Origin: Chitinophagales bacterium
Lineage (GTDB): Bacteria > Bacteroidota > Bacteroidia > Chitinophagales > Chitinophagaceae
Assembly: GCA_017303455.1 (NCBI GenBank)
Contig: JAFLBM010000006.1
Span: 171,989-235,988 of the forward strand
DNA length: 64,000 bases
Direction of reading: 5' to 3'
Part shown: positions 63,901 to 64,000 of the stretch, one piece after another
Numbering within the stretch: position 1 is the stretch's first letter
Layout: each line of letters starts with the position of its first letter
Made by a program: the position numbers and the translations under genes
Notes under the pieces: generated by a model
Database searches by the model: none
Told to the model about the DNA's origin: nothing
What the model saw: the letters and a program-made list of their open reading frames with translations, nothing else

Positions 63901-64000
63901 ACCCAAACAACAGAAGGGCGATCGATGTCGATGAACATGACGCCGACCCGCTTGCCTTTCCTCTTCGCCTGTGTCAGGGCAACTCCCAGGCGATCCTTGA
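60942..64000 (-). CDS. BNR/VPS10 (sortilin-like) beta-propeller protein, 5' end missing, chimeric at window edge
   Basis: About 990 residues of this protein are present. Many BNR/Asp-box repeats occur (GIYKTLDGGRTWKKMG, GVFKTTDGGETWTKI, GLFITVDGGKNWKSL, ITFSEDGGKSF, GIGISRDRGKNW, STDKGVTWQ, LTRDGGKTWTSF, TTDYGKTWTKL, SFDNGASF), forming one or two propellers. They are followed by a Gly/Arg-rich linker (near residue 720), a beta-sandwich (VRIYDAGNKLIRTLRW) and a C-terminal helical part. Such large secreted proteins of Bacteroidota are annotated as glycosyl hydrolase or sortilin-like, mostly without proven activity. From about 63918 to the window end the frame continues but encodes a GGDEF-like sequence, so the true N-terminus (signal and first ~100 residues) is not here. 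Confidence 0.85.
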   Translation of the reverse strand, partial: KDRLGVALTQAKRKGKRVGVMFIDIDRPSVVWVGTGEGNPRNSLNLGAGIYKTLDGGRTWKKMGLDKTVCIHRVVIDPVNPNTVYAAAIGNPYAEHPDRGVFKTTDGGETWTKILYANDTTGCADLVMDPSNPNKLIAAMWQFRRTPWNLNSGGKGSGLFITVDGGKNWKSLTKEDGMPDGMLGRIGAAFSRSMPSRVYAKVEATKNGLYKSDDGGFKWTLVNSDPAQITDRPFYYQEIYVDPQNENRIYDVHSTITFSEDGGKSFNTMIPYSGIHPDHHAWWINPNDPNHIIEGNDGGIGISRDRGKNWVFDEKLPAGQFYHINVDNEIPYNIMGGMQDNGSWHGPAYTWTNGGIRNYYWNNVGGGDGFDVMPDPEDASWVYSMSQGGSVGRRNWKTGESWFIKPPALRADTKLRFNWNSAIAQDPFDKRTIYFGSQFLHKSTDKGVTWQTASPDLTTNDSVKIAAYQNTGGLTLDITGAETHCTILSIDPSKKEPGTIWIGTDDGNVQLTRDGGKTWTSFRGKIPGLPIGCWIPQIRASVHNAGEALVVANDYRRGDMKPYIFRTTDYGKTWTKLVDENKVKGYALCVLQDPTEPNLIFAGTENGLWISFDNGASFEQFKNGYPSVSTYDFAIQEREADLVIATFGRALWILDDIRPLRKAAANKGMKFASPITAFAAPEAYQAQYKAATGYEWSTYGLYDGENRRRGAAVSFFINKPKTAADSAAKQPVQTAPSQQPVAGPPQGGGGGRGGGGRGEFGGAGARRGGDSVMVRIYDAGNKLIRTLRWNADTGFNRMYWGMEEKGFRQPGSPKPQPGAQEPGGFQVLPGTYKLLLTYARTTDSTYVTVKDDPRLGNRNDIKLAQRSMYDRLKKSADKLTTGMDQLTESDEVLTKMQTQLKGVEGKEVDSLRKTTTKLQDEIKALREIISGKTSDKQGISRSPFEISVLNRLQQAQQSIGSKMVAPGRQEETLIELAETAVNDVVQKINTFYAEKWKNYREQAEGTKVNLFKDYKPIE
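63918..64000 (-). other. GGDEF-domain-like fragment fused at the window edge (probable chimeric join)
   Basis: Read on the minus strand these bases give KDRLGVALTQAKRKGKRV then GVMFIDIDR, a strong match to the start of a diguanylate cyclase GGDEF domain (DRL..AL..A+R.G..V.V.FIDID.FK). The stretch is visibly richer in G and C than the preceding sequence, and the match to BNR homologues resumes at SVVWVGTGE (63905-63914 onward). A join through a short shared stretch near 63918-63926 is the simplest reading, most likely an assembly artefact. Confidence 0.7.

Noticed and set aside
1..64000. tRNA, rRNA, CRISPR array, transposase, integrase or phage genes
   Set aside because: The intergenic regions were read for cloverleaf-like sequences, regular spaced repeats and mobile-element proteins on both strands; none was found.
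63918..64000. A genuine GGDEF-BNR fusion protein
   Set aside because: A cytoplasmic signalling domain fused in the middle of its fold to a secreted propeller missing its N-terminus makes no structural sense, and base composition changes at the same point.

Overview
The window comes from a Bacteroidota chromosome or metagenome contig, most likely the Chitinophagaceae/Sphingobacteriales side. The evidence is a SusC/SusD pair whose SusC has an STN domain, a FecI/FecR-type sigma/anti-sigma pair, many short-spaced lipoproteins, a DUF4834 gene, a short NusA, a long (615-residue) PurF and TAnnTTTG promoter elements. I saw no rRNA, tRNA, CRISPR array, transposase or phage gene, and no gene-free stretch over 300 bases.

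Layout. (1) 1-5.6 kb: a planctomycete-style set of DUF1549/DUF1553 protein (cut by the left edge), Tat-exported DUF1501 protein, Tat-exported sugar isomerase/epimerase-fold protein, and a membrane DUF2231 protein with a CxxCH cytochrome motif and leucine-rich tail. (2) 5.9-8.8 kb: a secreted GH144-type (endo-beta-1,2-glucanase) protein and a secreted ADP-ribosylglycohydrolase-family protein. (3) 8.8-16.0 kb: a tightly packed operon of two Gfo/Idh/MocA oxidoreductases, SDR, ROK kinase, Rieske oxygenase and GH110-like beta-helix enzyme. (4) 16.0-18.8 kb: MFS transporter and NagB-like deaminase divergent from a SIS-domain protein, with a perfect 21-bp palindrome between them. (5) 18.9-23.0 kb: coupled MetE-C-like methyltransferase, metallo-beta-lactamase-fold hydrolase, DoxX and GMC oxidoreductase. 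(6) 23.0-30.8 kb: GH43-like, SGNH esterase, PhoD-like phosphatase, GH3 and GH97 enzymes.

(7) 31.0-44.6 kb is a polysaccharide utilisation locus: ECF sigma, FecR, SusC, SusD, LamG lipoprotein, a second GH144 as a lipoprotein, then after a strong terminator a glycerophosphodiesterase lipoprotein, a second GH3 and a formylglycine-generating-enzyme lipoprotein. GH144 plus GH3 points to beta-1,2-glucan. The glycerophosphodiesterase, and nearby SGNH and PhoD-like enzymes, suggest the real substrate may be decorated osmoregulated periplasmic glucan (phosphoglycerol and acyl substituents). This is the most interesting hypothesis here.

(8) 44.6-64.0 kb is mostly core: DUF4834, rimP-nusA-infB with a structured leader, a SurA-like isomerase, a six-PAS histidine kinase, purF, a SixA-like phosphatase, EamA transporter, glycosyltransferase, a tiny Cys-rich lipoprotein, an aminotransferase and a BNR/VPS10-like beta-propeller protein running off the right edge. 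The last ~80 bases are GC-rich and read in frame as a GGDEF-domain fragment, so the right end is probably a chimeric join.
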